From Actinomycetaceae bacterium MB13-C1-2 (GTDB lineage Bacteria > Actinomycetota > Actinomycetes > Actinomycetales > Actinomycetaceae): a stretch of 64,000 nucleotides of DNA. Positions 35,601 to 42,107 of this stretch are shown in pieces. Within the stretch, counting starts at the first letter, position 1, and each line of letters begins with the position of its first letter. The DNA lies in contig CP141731.1 of NCBI GenBank assembly GCA_035621235.1, positions 1,488,001-1,552,000 of the forward strand, in the 5' to 3' direction. The notes under the pieces were generated by a model. That model was not told where the DNA came from. It ran no database searches and worked only from the letters and a program-made list of their open reading frames with translations. A program made the position numbers and the translations under genes.

Positions 35601-37066
35601 GAGGCTCCAGCCTGATCCTTATCGCCGAAGGAGAGCTTGTAGCTGTTCTCCAGTTCCATGATCCCCAGAACTGAGGCATCAAGGTTGTTGATAGCGGGCA
35701 CCAGTTTTGCGGTTTGACGATCAAGGTTTGCCTTGTCCCATGCACCGCGCGGACCCGTTACGGTTACCCCGTTCTCGGTGTAGTCGGGGCAGCGGTTGGT
35801 TGTGATCGGGTTTCCGTCATTGTCGTTGTAGCTGGTGCAGGCCACCTTCCAGTTGCCACCCTGGTTGATTGGGAAGTAGTTCTCAAGGTTGAAGCCACCG
35901 ACCACGACATCCGGATTACCAAGCGACTCAAGCGTCGGAGCGCCGGGAGCGCTCGCGGTAAAGGTCGCCGGGTAAGCGTCGTCATCCAGTGCGTCGGCCG
36001 GAGTGATCTGAGTCGTCGTGTTGAGCGTCCAGGAGTTGTTCCGATAGTCAACGATCACCGGCTTGGTGAAGGTTACCTTTGCGCCAACGGCGGTGCGTCC
36101 GTCATTGAACACGTAGGGAGGCGTCAGTTTCTGGTTGCCGATGTTGGCACCGCCCGCGCCAGCGAAACGCATCGAGGAACCATCATCGAGAATGAACTTC
36201 GAGGCATCATTCAATGCGACGGTCGCGTTGTAAAGATCTGAGTCCTCGGGCGCGACATCAGTTGGCTGCTGTAGCGGCTTGCCGGTAGTTGAGATGGTGA
36301 GCGATCCATACGAGTTCGCGTCGTAGTTGTTGGTAACTGCGAGGTCGCCACTCGGGATGAAAAGCATCGACTGAATGGCCTGACGCTCGATCTCGGTTCC
36401 CGGCCATTCGCAGGTCAGTGGCTCAGCCGGAGCGATCCCGGTGGTATCAGTGATCTTGGTCGTTACCGGGCTAGAGATCTGCTCAAGTCCCTGGTAAGCA
36501 GCGCGCGTGCCCGTAACGTTCACGTAGTCGCCGATGGCCGGATAGTCGCTAGCCGGTTTGCCCGCTCCTAGGAAGACGAATATCGCTTCCGAGGTCTTGG
36601 CGAAATCACATGCTCCGCCGCTGCCGGCCGTCTGGATTACGTACCCGTTCAGGTTGCCAGTGGGGTAGGTTGCGGTAACCCAGCCCTCGGCCTCGACATT
36701 TTCTCCTGCGGTGGCTTCACGCGCGGCACTCACGGGATGGTCAACCGCGAAGAGTCCCAGGGCAAGAGCGCTGACTGCGGGATCATCTGATTGTGGCTCG
36801 TCGAGAGTGGGCCCAGACTGCTTGTCACCGGAGCCAGGCAGTACGTCCTCGGACGTCACGTCATCTGACGCTCCGGCTTCATTTTTGAGGGAATCGAGTG
36901 CCGCACCAGACTCTGATGCTCCTCCCTCGTCACTGAGCGCTATTGGATTCGGCGGATCTGAATTAATGGGGTCACTGTCCGTAGCGTTCGCTAGCGGAGC
37001 GGCAAGGGTGGTCCCTGCCATTACCGCAGATGCGAGCACTAGAGACAGTCGCGAGATCAATCGCAT
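32633..37066 (-). CDS. Cell-wall-anchored ExeM/NucH-like nuclease fused to 5'-nucleotidase
   Basis: About 1477 residues from the ATG at 37066 (GAAGGAG upstream). A signal peptide (RLSLVLASAVMAGTTLAAPLA) is followed by an acidic Ser/Asp-rich linker, then an OB-like domain (VEAEGWVTATYPTGNLNGYV). The endonuclease/exonuclease/phosphatase domain starts near residue 389 (VVGGFNLENYFPIN), with VGDFNAYTFEDP and SSDHSPAVVGF. The 5'-nucleotidase metallophosphatase starts near 757 (LLNINDFHGRIDG), with AVGNHEFDGG and FTGHTHKEYAW, and then its C-domain. The end has LPDTG near 1442, a membrane helix and RRENGG, a sortase signal. It would degrade extracellular DNA and dephosphorylate the nucleotides, supplying nucleosides and phosphate. 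It is transcribed alone. Confidence 0.9.
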   Translation of the reverse strand: MRLISRLSLVLASAVMAGTTLAAPLANATDSDPINSDPPNPIALSDEGGASESGAALDSLKNEAGASDDVTSEDVLPGSGDKQSGPTLDEPQSDDPAVSALALGLFAVDHPVSAAREATAGENVEAEGWVTATYPTGNLNGYVIQTAGSGGACDFAKTSEAIFVFLGAGKPASDYPAIGDYVNVTGTRAAYQGLEQISSPVTTKITDTTGIAPAEPLTCEWPGTEIERQAIQSMLFIPSGDLAVTNNYDANSYGSLTISTTGKPLQQPTDVAPEDSDLYNATVALNDASKFILDDGSSMRFAGAGGANIGNQKLTPPYVFNDGRTAVGAKVTFTKPVIVDYRNNSWTLNTTTQITPADALDDDAYPATFTASAPGAPTLESLGNPDVVVGGFNLENYFPINQGGNWKVACTSYNDNDGNPITTNRCPDYTENGVTVTGPRGAWDKANLDRQTAKLVPAINNLDASVLGIMELENSYKLSFGDKDQAGASAAYLVDQLNAAAGYAKWDYIVPDVDNAEPINQQDVMYPGIIYQPEDVTPIGDNLILNDQSGEGEAFGNARAPFGQAFEPAGGGEPFFFVANHFKSKSCSTGMTGGAQGCFNEDRTNQANALAAWIEVVLPELSANTGKTVEDVVLVGDFNAYTFEDPMLAFYEAGYANVNVENGTPVQSSYNYGGMDGSLDHVIISESALDRATGHAIWDINGSQSIAYNYSRFNATGGEFVQGLADTPLRSSDHSPAVVGFKADTTVPESSVIQLLNINDFHGRIDGKLGDGEKNCAAPELDTRPLTSSDTMNFAYTIEKLKADGDVDGTLFLSAGDNIGASLFASAVQKDKPTIELLKALGLEASAVGNHEFDGGKAWINEVNGWIGGAFPYLAANVIDDATGQVAAPFKSSATFDVAGKKVAVIGAVTQETPTLVSPEGVAGYSFTDPVEAVNAEVTRLMGLDESERPDVIVAEYHDGAAEGKGSTLEAELASSPSFKKLVEQTSADVDVIFTGHTHKEYAWEAPYGDEGKTRPVVQTGSYGQNIGRVVLSIDNATGAVSAEVVENVATAEVAADGNWNADLNDGKGGWQIQDISVLEGFNAATEEAYVIIRDAVRLADCEGGKVTGRLSADVSRAYTSCTYTDGKAVLGSDAKEDRGGASPLGTLVSNMLRSELGKLPGGVDLGVTNPGGLRTDMAAGDVTVAQARAVLPFNNELSIVTMTGDQIYTMLEQQWQRGADGTVPSRPFLYLGLSDNVRYTYHEVSDPANEGAVKGVVDTVFIDGKLIDKAAEYRVGTFTFLAAGGDNFWVFQDAPNINTGLLDYEQWLAYLASESGVEGIAPNFVKQGIKVDLDPADGAVKAGESLKATYSELNICAIGAPENTDATLDVTGPFGVSSSTEKVTDGAVTFTVPMPVDVKSGELVLDMTALPSDSLATSYGTVTAGTTPGPDPKPGTDGKLPDTGASVLWFLIAGLGLTAAGTGIAVKSRRENGGQA

Positions 37067-37350
37067 TTCGTCTCCTTCAAACGCAGGTGGTTTTCCTGCG
37101 TCGCTATTCAACTGATTGGCGGCCGTCGACACTGGCTGGGGCCACCGTCCCAAAGAGATGGGAAATCGAGCTTACTTCATTGCTGCGAGTCGTGCCTGGT
37201 TTGCTGTGTCTAGGCTGCAAAGTCGGCCTCGAACTCGGTGTGTCGCTTGTGGCAGAAGGATTTGCTCGACGGCCGCGTCTTAGCGCAGTACAAGAACTGA
37301 TGATCTCTCTGGCGCATCGCCGGGGAGTGTCCTTTGTCGCCGTGACGAGA

Positions 37351-38754
37351 CTATAGCTGCTCGCTCTCCAAAAGTTGCACTTCCTCGTCCGAACCGGGAT
37401 ACGGCCTAGTCCTCCTGGCAATCGGCACTGCCATCACCAGGATGACAATCATCAGCCCAACTGCGGCTGCGAACGCAGGGGAGAGGTTCGGCAGCACCAG
37501 CGCGTAAGCGATCCCCGCTGCTGCCACACAGAACGCCGCCCCAAGCGTGTCTGCCATTTGAAGGGCGGACGAGGTCTTCCCTTTGTTCTTGGTCCTCGTC
37601 ATCGCGAGAGCGTGGACGGTCATTGTCGGGTAGACCAGTCCGATCCCAAGCCCGGTGATGGTCCAGCCGATAATGATGACAGCGCCGGGGACGCCCTCGA
37701 ACACACCCGCGAAGGTGACCACGGAGCCAACGAGTTGGATCACGGTTCCCACCACAGGTAGCTTGGCGCGCACTTCCCGGTCCGCGATGCGCCCGGATAC
37801 CGCAGAGCCGATAGCCCAGGTGATCGAACCTACGGTGAGTACGAGGCCAGCTCCCGCGGGTTCCCAGCCATGCACCAGCTGAAGAAGCAACGGGAGGAAG
37901 GTCTCGACGCCGATAAAGGCCCCATTGGCTAGTCCGCGTAGTAGAACGGTGGAGGGGAGTCCTCGTCTCGCGCTAAACGTCCCGACCGGCAGAAGCGGCT
38001 TCATGAACGCGAATGTCAAGACTGCGGAAACTGCGATGACAAGGAAGATCGGGGGAGTGAACGAGTCCGGCTCAGTGCCTGACATGACTTGGAGAAGTGC
38101 GACTGAGATGCCGGCACCGATTGCGAGGAGCATTCTGCGTTTGGTGGAGCCCTCGGACTCCGCTGGTTCTGTTCGGGGAAGTGCGGAGGTGACTTTCACT
38201 AGAACCGGGACTGCGAGCAGGAAGACTACCGGGACGAACCCGAAGATCAAGCGCCAACTGGCGTACTGAACGACCAGTCCTGCGATACCGGGACCAATAA
38301 GTGCGGGCAAGACCCATGCGGCGGCAAATGCCGCGAAAAATGGAGGTTGCCGACTCGGATGCACGTGGTTGCCAATGATCGTGTAGAGCGGAACCATCGA
38401 TAGACCGCCACCGAATCCCTGAATGCCACGGCCTAGGACGAAGATGTACATGGACGGAGATAGGGTGCAGATGGTTAGTCCCAGGACAAAGAGTGCGACT
38501 CCCGCATAAAGGCATGACTGAGGGCTACGGGTGTCCGACCATGGGCCAGCTAGAGCGGTTGCAATCAGCTGGGTCGCCATAGTGATTCCCATAGCTAGGG
38601 CATAGAGATTTTGCCCCTCCAGCGACCGGACCACGGTGGGCATGGCAGTTGCAACGGCCAAGGCTTCAAACGCGACCAGAGAGATAAGGCCAACCGCCAA
38701 CCACTTCAGCAGTCGTTCCTGGGGCCCTTCAAGAAATGCGCGTTCACTATGCAC
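37351..38754 (-). CDS. MFS transporter
   Basis: A 467-residue transporter starting at GTG 38754. The hydrophobic segments include LLKWLAVGLISLVAFEALAV, QLIATALAGPWSDTRSPQSC (loop motif) and GRGIQGFGGGLSMVPLYTII (motif B/C-like), with about 12-14 segments overall. It resembles drug or metabolite exporters of the EmrB type; the substrate is unknown. The 285 nt between it and the nuclease gene start (37067-37350) hold no supported gene. Confidence 0.8.
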   Translation of the reverse strand: MHSERAFLEGPQERLLKWLAVGLISLVAFEALAVATAMPTVVRSLEGQNLYALAMGITMATQLIATALAGPWSDTRSPQSCLYAGVALFVLGLTICTLSPSMYIFVLGRGIQGFGGGLSMVPLYTIIGNHVHPSRQPPFFAAFAAAWVLPALIGPGIAGLVVQYASWRLIFGFVPVVFLLAVPVLVKVTSALPRTEPAESEGSTKRRMLLAIGAGISVALLQVMSGTEPDSFTPPIFLVIAVSAVLTFAFMKPLLPVGTFSARRGLPSTVLLRGLANGAFIGVETFLPLLLQLVHGWEPAGAGLVLTVGSITWAIGSAVSGRIADREVRAKLPVVGTVIQLVGSVVTFAGVFEGVPGAVIIIGWTITGLGIGLVYPTMTVHALAMTRTKNKGKTSSALQMADTLGAAFCVAAAGIAYALVLPNLSPAFAAAVGLMIVILVMAVPIARRTRPYPGSDEEVQLLESEQL

Positions 38755-38798
38755 GAGAGTCCATTATCGTCGAGAACAGTTGGCTAACCCGCCAGAAC

Positions 38799-38836
38799 CC
38801 GGGGTCTCAACGAACAAACCAACGTTGACACCCCGG
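38799..38836 (-). terminator. Hairpin after the YhgE/Pip-like gene
   Basis: CCGGGGTCTCAACG (38799-38812) pairs with CGTTGACACCCCGG (38823-38836) with a single central mismatch and a 10-nt loop. It lies about 35 nt past the stop of the minus-strand membrane gene and before the upstream MFS gene, which suits a terminator; the following T tract is weak. Confidence 0.55.
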
Positions 38837-38869
38837 ATTATGGCAAGGGCTGGCGGTCTAAACGAACGA

Positions 38870-39985
38870 CTACGCGGCGACTGCCTCGACAGTGTTTTTT
38901 GCGCGGCTCGGAATGAACGCCGCTGCTATTGCGAGGAGAAGGCCAACGCCACCGATGATGAGCAGGCCTCCGGTACCACGCGGCATCAGGCCCGCGCCCA
39001 TGTAGAGAATGTCGCGGATGCCCTGCGCGATGAACGGCTGGGGGACCCACGGCACAATCCAGTTGGCCCAGAACGGTGGAAGCATTTCTGCGGGGAGAAC
39101 GGCGGTCATCATGCCGCAGAACAGCACCAGAAGAACCGCGAGAGCGCCCAGTGGAACAGCGATGTCAAACGCCCCCAGGAACAAACTCATTACCGCGAAA
39201 CTCGCGAACCAGAGGAACACGGTCGTGACCAGGAAGGGAGCTCCAGCGTGGACCAGGGTGTTAATCAGGATTACCGCGGCTAGTGAGATAAGAAGAGAGA
39301 GGCCAGCTGCATAACCCAACTGCTTTCCCAGGTTTGCGAAGCGCCCTGAGGTTGACGCTGCGGTGGTTCGCGGGAGAATACGGGAAATAACGATTCCGCC
39401 AATCATGGACATGATCATCAACGGCATCACTGCGATGTTCTGGCTCATCATGTTGGTAAGGGGCGAGGCGGCGTCCGCGTCGGAATTACCGGTGTGGATT
39501 ATCTGCACATCAGCATTCAAATCCATCTGCGCGAGCATCGCTCCGATTGAAGCCTGCATCTGGTTTGCGACCATGGGTGACTTTGCGTTGTCGAGGACGA
39601 CGCTAACGACTGGGGCTTCGCCCTGACCGGCCTGTGCCAGCATCTGTTTCTCGGTGAAGTCGGCAGGGATAACAAGCGCTCCGTAGTAGTCGTTGTTCTC
39701 GAGCGCCGCATCCAGGTCGGCCTGACTGGACATCAACTCCCAGCTGATTGGAGCGGTCTCACCGTCGGGAGTTTCGGCGGTGGTGAGTCCGGTGACCATC
39801 ATTTCACCAGCATTCATGTCGCCGGCTGGAGTCTCGGCGCCTTCGTCCAAAGAGACAATGGCGAACGGTAGTTCTTGGGGCTTCATATTGAGGATGGGAT
39901 AGAAGATCAAAGCCATAACGCACCCGATCAATAACACCATGAGTGCTGGAACAGCGAACTTCTTCGCTCCAAGCTTTTCGAACAT
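38870..39985 (-). CDS. YhgE/Pip-like (ABC-2/DUF3533-type) membrane protein
   Basis: A 371-residue protein. The N-terminal helix FAVPALMVLLIGCVMALIFY is followed by an extracellular domain of about 170 residues (LPFAIVSLDEGAETPAGDM, YYGALVIPADFTEKQMLA, VSVVLDNAKSPMVANQMQAS) and then five or six C-terminal helices. This is the layout of YhgE/Pip proteins and ABC-2-type permeases. The ATG has GGAAGG upstream. It is divergent from the TetR gene across a palindromic site, so that regulator probably controls it; such pairs often deal with membrane-active or exported compounds. Confidence 0.75.
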   Translation of the reverse strand: MFEKLGAKKFAVPALMVLLIGCVMALIFYPILNMKPQELPFAIVSLDEGAETPAGDMNAGEMMVTGLTTAETPDGETAPISWELMSSQADLDAALENNDYYGALVIPADFTEKQMLAQAGQGEAPVVSVVLDNAKSPMVANQMQASIGAMLAQMDLNADVQIIHTGNSDADAASPLTNMMSQNIAVMPLMIMSMIGGIVISRILPRTTAASTSGRFANLGKQLGYAAGLSLLISLAAVILINTLVHAGAPFLVTTVFLWFASFAVMSLFLGAFDIAVPLGALAVLLVLFCGMMTAVLPAEMLPPFWANWIVPWVPQPFIAQGIRDILYMGAGLMPRGTGGLLIIGGVGLLLAIAAAFIPSRAKNTVEAVAA

Positions 39986-40018
39986 TCCAGGCCTTCCTAA
40001 TTTGTAATAGCAATGAAT

Positions 40019-40035
40019 TATCCTGGTTTAGGATA
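40019..40035. promoter_or_regulatory. Palindromic operator between the YhgE-like and tetR genes
   Basis: TATCCTGGTTTAGGATA has perfect 6-bp arms TATCCT/AGGATA around a 5-nt centre, located 34 nt from the membrane-protein ATG and about 70 nt from the regulator GTG. It is a good candidate binding site for the TetR protein, which would then repress both genes. Confidence 0.55.
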
Positions 40036-40106
40036 TTGGGCACCGTGTGCAATAAAAACAGACACGTTCCGTGAAGGTGACTGGTTATCCACTGGAGGGA
40101 GGCATC

Positions 40107-40703
40107 GTGGGTCGTCCACCAAAGGATGCGGGTCCGTCTGCAACCACGCGGATGGAGGAGGCGTTCTTCGAGCTATTGCAACAGATATCGTTTGAGAAGA
40201 TTACTGTTCGAATGGTGGTTACAACGGCCGCCGTCAACCGCAACTCCTTCTACTACCACTACTCCAATCTCACAGAGCTGGCTCGTAGTGCGGTTGAGAA
40301 CCTCCTTATCCCAGAGATTCCACGCGCGTTGGCGTCCGGCTTCGCACTCGACTCGGAGCCGTTTGATCGTCTTCTCGCCACTCGGGACGGCTACACGAAA
40401 ATGCTCAGTGTGCTTGCAGTAATAGGACCCAACTCCACCGTTGAGCTTCGCGACATGCTCAAAGAGGCCGTGGTCGATGTGTGGCTTGAGGTCTTTTCGC
40501 TTGATCGCGCCGATCTGAGTGAAGAGGCCGCGTATACCTATCAGTTCGCCCTGGGTGGCATCTTTGAGCTAATGGGTAAGAACGTTCGGGATAATCCGAT
40601 TGAGGACCTGCGGCGAATGCGCGGTCTTCCGATCCTAAACTCCTGCGTTCGGGTGGTGACGCACACCCTTGAGGAGGTTTCACGCCAACGCCTTGGCCAA
40701 TGA
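40107..40703 (+). CDS. TetR-family transcriptional regulator
   Basis: About 198 residues from the GTG at 40107, chosen for the strong GGAGGGAGG 5-6 nt upstream. The N-terminal HTH is TRMEEAFFELLQQISFEKIT and VRMVVTTAAVNRNSFYYHYS, the typical TetR recognition helix ending in FYYHY. The C-terminal ligand domain is helical (LGGIFELMGKNVRDNPIEDL). It is expected to repress the divergent membrane protein and itself from the palindrome at 40019. The ligand is unknown. Confidence 0.88.
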   Translation: MGRPPKDAGPSATTRMEEAFFELLQQISFEKITVRMVVTTAAVNRNSFYYHYSNLTELARSAVENLLIPEIPRALASGFALDSEPFDRLLATRDGYTKMLSVLAVIGPNSTVELRDMLKEAVVDVWLEVFSLDRADLSEEAAYTYQFALGGIFELMGKNVRDNPIEDLRRMRGLPILNSCVRVVTHTLEEVSRQRLGQ

Positions 40704-40779
40704 GCTGTGAAGGGGACGATACATGGCTTAGGAATGCTCTGTCCAAACCAGATGTCGCCCAAAAATCACCGGACGTACC

Positions 40780-40822
40780 TTGCGACAGAACGATGTAAGA
40801 CATATCGTAATAAATGTATTAC
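40780..40822 (+). promoter_or_regulatory. Promoter and operator of the toxin-antitoxin operon
   Basis: TTGCGA at 40780-40785 and TATCGT at 40803-40808 form a -35/-10 pair with exact 17-nt spacing. Overlapping the start of transcription is the perfect inverted repeat GTAATA-AATG-TATTAC (40807-40822), immediately before the ribosome-binding site AAGGAGGAG. This is the expected place for RelB-type autorepression. Confidence 0.65.
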
Positions 40823-40833
40823 AAGGAGGAGAA

Positions 40834-41106
40834 ATGTCATCCATAACCATTCGTGTCGATGAACAAACGAAAGCCGAAGCCAATCGCATCGCATCTGATT
40901 TCGGGTTTGACCTCTCTTCTGTGACTCGCGCCTTCTACAGACAGATGATTCGTGAGAATCGGATTCCACTCAACTTGAGTTACGAGGAACCGAATGCGCG
41001 CTCTGTCGAGTCCTTGGAGGAGGCCAAGGTGATCCTTGCGGCGGGGCGTTCCCGTTTCGGTGAATCCGAAGAATTACTTGAGGCTCTCGGAATCAGGGAT
41101 ACCTAA
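40834..41106 (+). CDS. relB: RelB/DinJ-family antitoxin
   Basis: A 90-residue protein from the ATG at 40834 after AGGAGGAG. It begins with the ribbon-helix-helix MSSITIRVDEQTKAEANRIA and FGFDLSSVTRAFYRQM, and has an acidic C-terminal toxin-binding tail. The stop is one base before the toxin start. As in other RelB/DinJ pairs it should neutralise the toxin and autorepress the operon. Confidence 0.88.
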   Translation: MSSITIRVDEQTKAEANRIASDFGFDLSSVTRAFYRQMIRENRIPLNLSYEEPNARSVESLEEAKVILAAGRSRFGESEELLEALGIRDT

Positions 41107-41107
41107 A

Positions 41108-41398
41108 GTGCTACTGCTTGAATACACGTCGCGCTTTGAGAAGGACGTGAAGCGATTAGCTAAGAAGAGAGCAAATCTTGCAGAGTTACGGAATGTCATT
41201 CGGCTAATTGAGGTCGATAGTGAGGAATCGCTAAGCGAGCTTCGTAGACACCATCGAATGCATCAACTCAAAGGAGCCTGGGCCGATGCCAACGAGTGTC
41301 ATATCGCCAACGCCGGGGATTGGTTGCTTGTGTGGCAAGTCGATGGTGGTGTAGCAGTTTTGCTACGCACGGGGACTCACCAGGATATTTTCAAGTGA
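41108..41398 (+). CDS. yafQ: YafQ-family mRNA interferase toxin
   Basis: A 96-residue protein starting at GTG 41108, one base after the antitoxin stop. FEKDVKRLAKKRANLAELRN, HQLKGAWADANECHI, DWLLVWQV and the C-terminal RTGTHQDIF follow the YafQ pattern; the histidine in THQDIF corresponds to the catalytic His near the end of YafQ. It should cleave mRNA on the ribosome. The gene looks intact, and the nearest neighbours are ordinary chromosomal genes. Confidence 0.88.
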   Translation: MLLLEYTSRFEKDVKRLAKKRANLAELRNVIRLIEVDSEESLSELRRHHRMHQLKGAWADANECHIANAGDWLLVWQVDGGVAVLLRTGTHQDIFK

Positions 41399-41411
41399 AG
41401 GCGAGGTAGAC

Positions 41412-41807
41412 CTAGCCTGGAAAGGCCGCCGCTCGCGGCTCGTCCACCACCATCTTCCCGTACGGGAAGCAAGTTACTGGGATCAGCTTGAAGTTTGCCA
41501 CCGCCAGTGGAATCCCAATGATGGTTATTGCGAGGCCAATCCCAGTAATGATGTGGCCCAGCGCCAGCCACCACCCGGCGATGATGAACCAAAGGCCGTT
41601 CATCAAGGACGAGCCGACTCCGGCACCCGGTTGTTTCACTACTTCACGCCCGAACGGCCAAATGATGTAACCGGCAATCCGGAAGGACGCCACACCAACT
41701 GGAATCGTGACGATAAAGATGCAGGCAATGACCCCAGCGAAGACATAGGCGAGAAAAAGTTCCCACCCCGCAAAGATCACCCAGATGATGTTAAGTAGTG
41801 TCTTCAT
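41412..41807 (-). CDS. YccF-domain inner membrane protein
   Basis: A 131-residue protein with two YccF repeats. The first begins LLNIIWVIFAGWELFLAYVF and ends IAGYIIWPFGREV. The second, GLWFIIAGWWLALGHIITGI, ends FKLIPVTCFPYGKMVVD. Four or so membrane helices are present. The function is unknown. The ATG has AAAGGAC upstream. The gene is convergent with the toxin gene, and the stops are 14 nt apart. Confidence 0.85.
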   Translation of the reverse strand: MKTLLNIIWVIFAGWELFLAYVFAGVIACIFIVTIPVGVASFRIAGYIIWPFGREVVKQPGAGVGSSLMNGLWFIIAGWWLALGHIITGIGLAITIIGIPLAVANFKLIPVTCFPYGKMVVDEPRAAAFPG

Positions 41808-42107
41808 TGCGAAACGGTCCTTTCAATCAATGCATCGTCGATGTGCGCCCGTTCGAGGACTGGAGGCTACGACTCCTGAAAAGTCCTCATACACAAGTCT
41901 TCTATATTGGGCTCTAAATAAGCAGTGTCGCGACCGCGTTGTTTTCCACATCCTGTCGTTGGTCCTACTGGGGCACGCTAAGGTCGCAATACACTGTTTC
42001 TTACAGCCCATCCGTGCGTCGATCCGCTGTCCTGGCAATGATGCCTTGCGTGGGGGCGGGCTACTCCGGCGTAGGACGCTACGCCGGTTCCGACCGGGAG
42101 ACACGCG
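41808..42107. other. Promoter-containing gap before the giant surface protein
   Basis: There are 300 nt between divergent genes. No coding or RNA feature is supported; short frames on both strands lack family motifs. It must contain the promoters of the YccF gene and the surface-protein gene, but I cannot place them with confidence. Confidence 0.4.

Noticed and set aside
37067-37153. Longer start for the nuclease/5'-nucleotidase
   Set aside because: The ATG at 37066 has a strong GAAGGAG site and begins a proper signal peptide; the extension would bury it.
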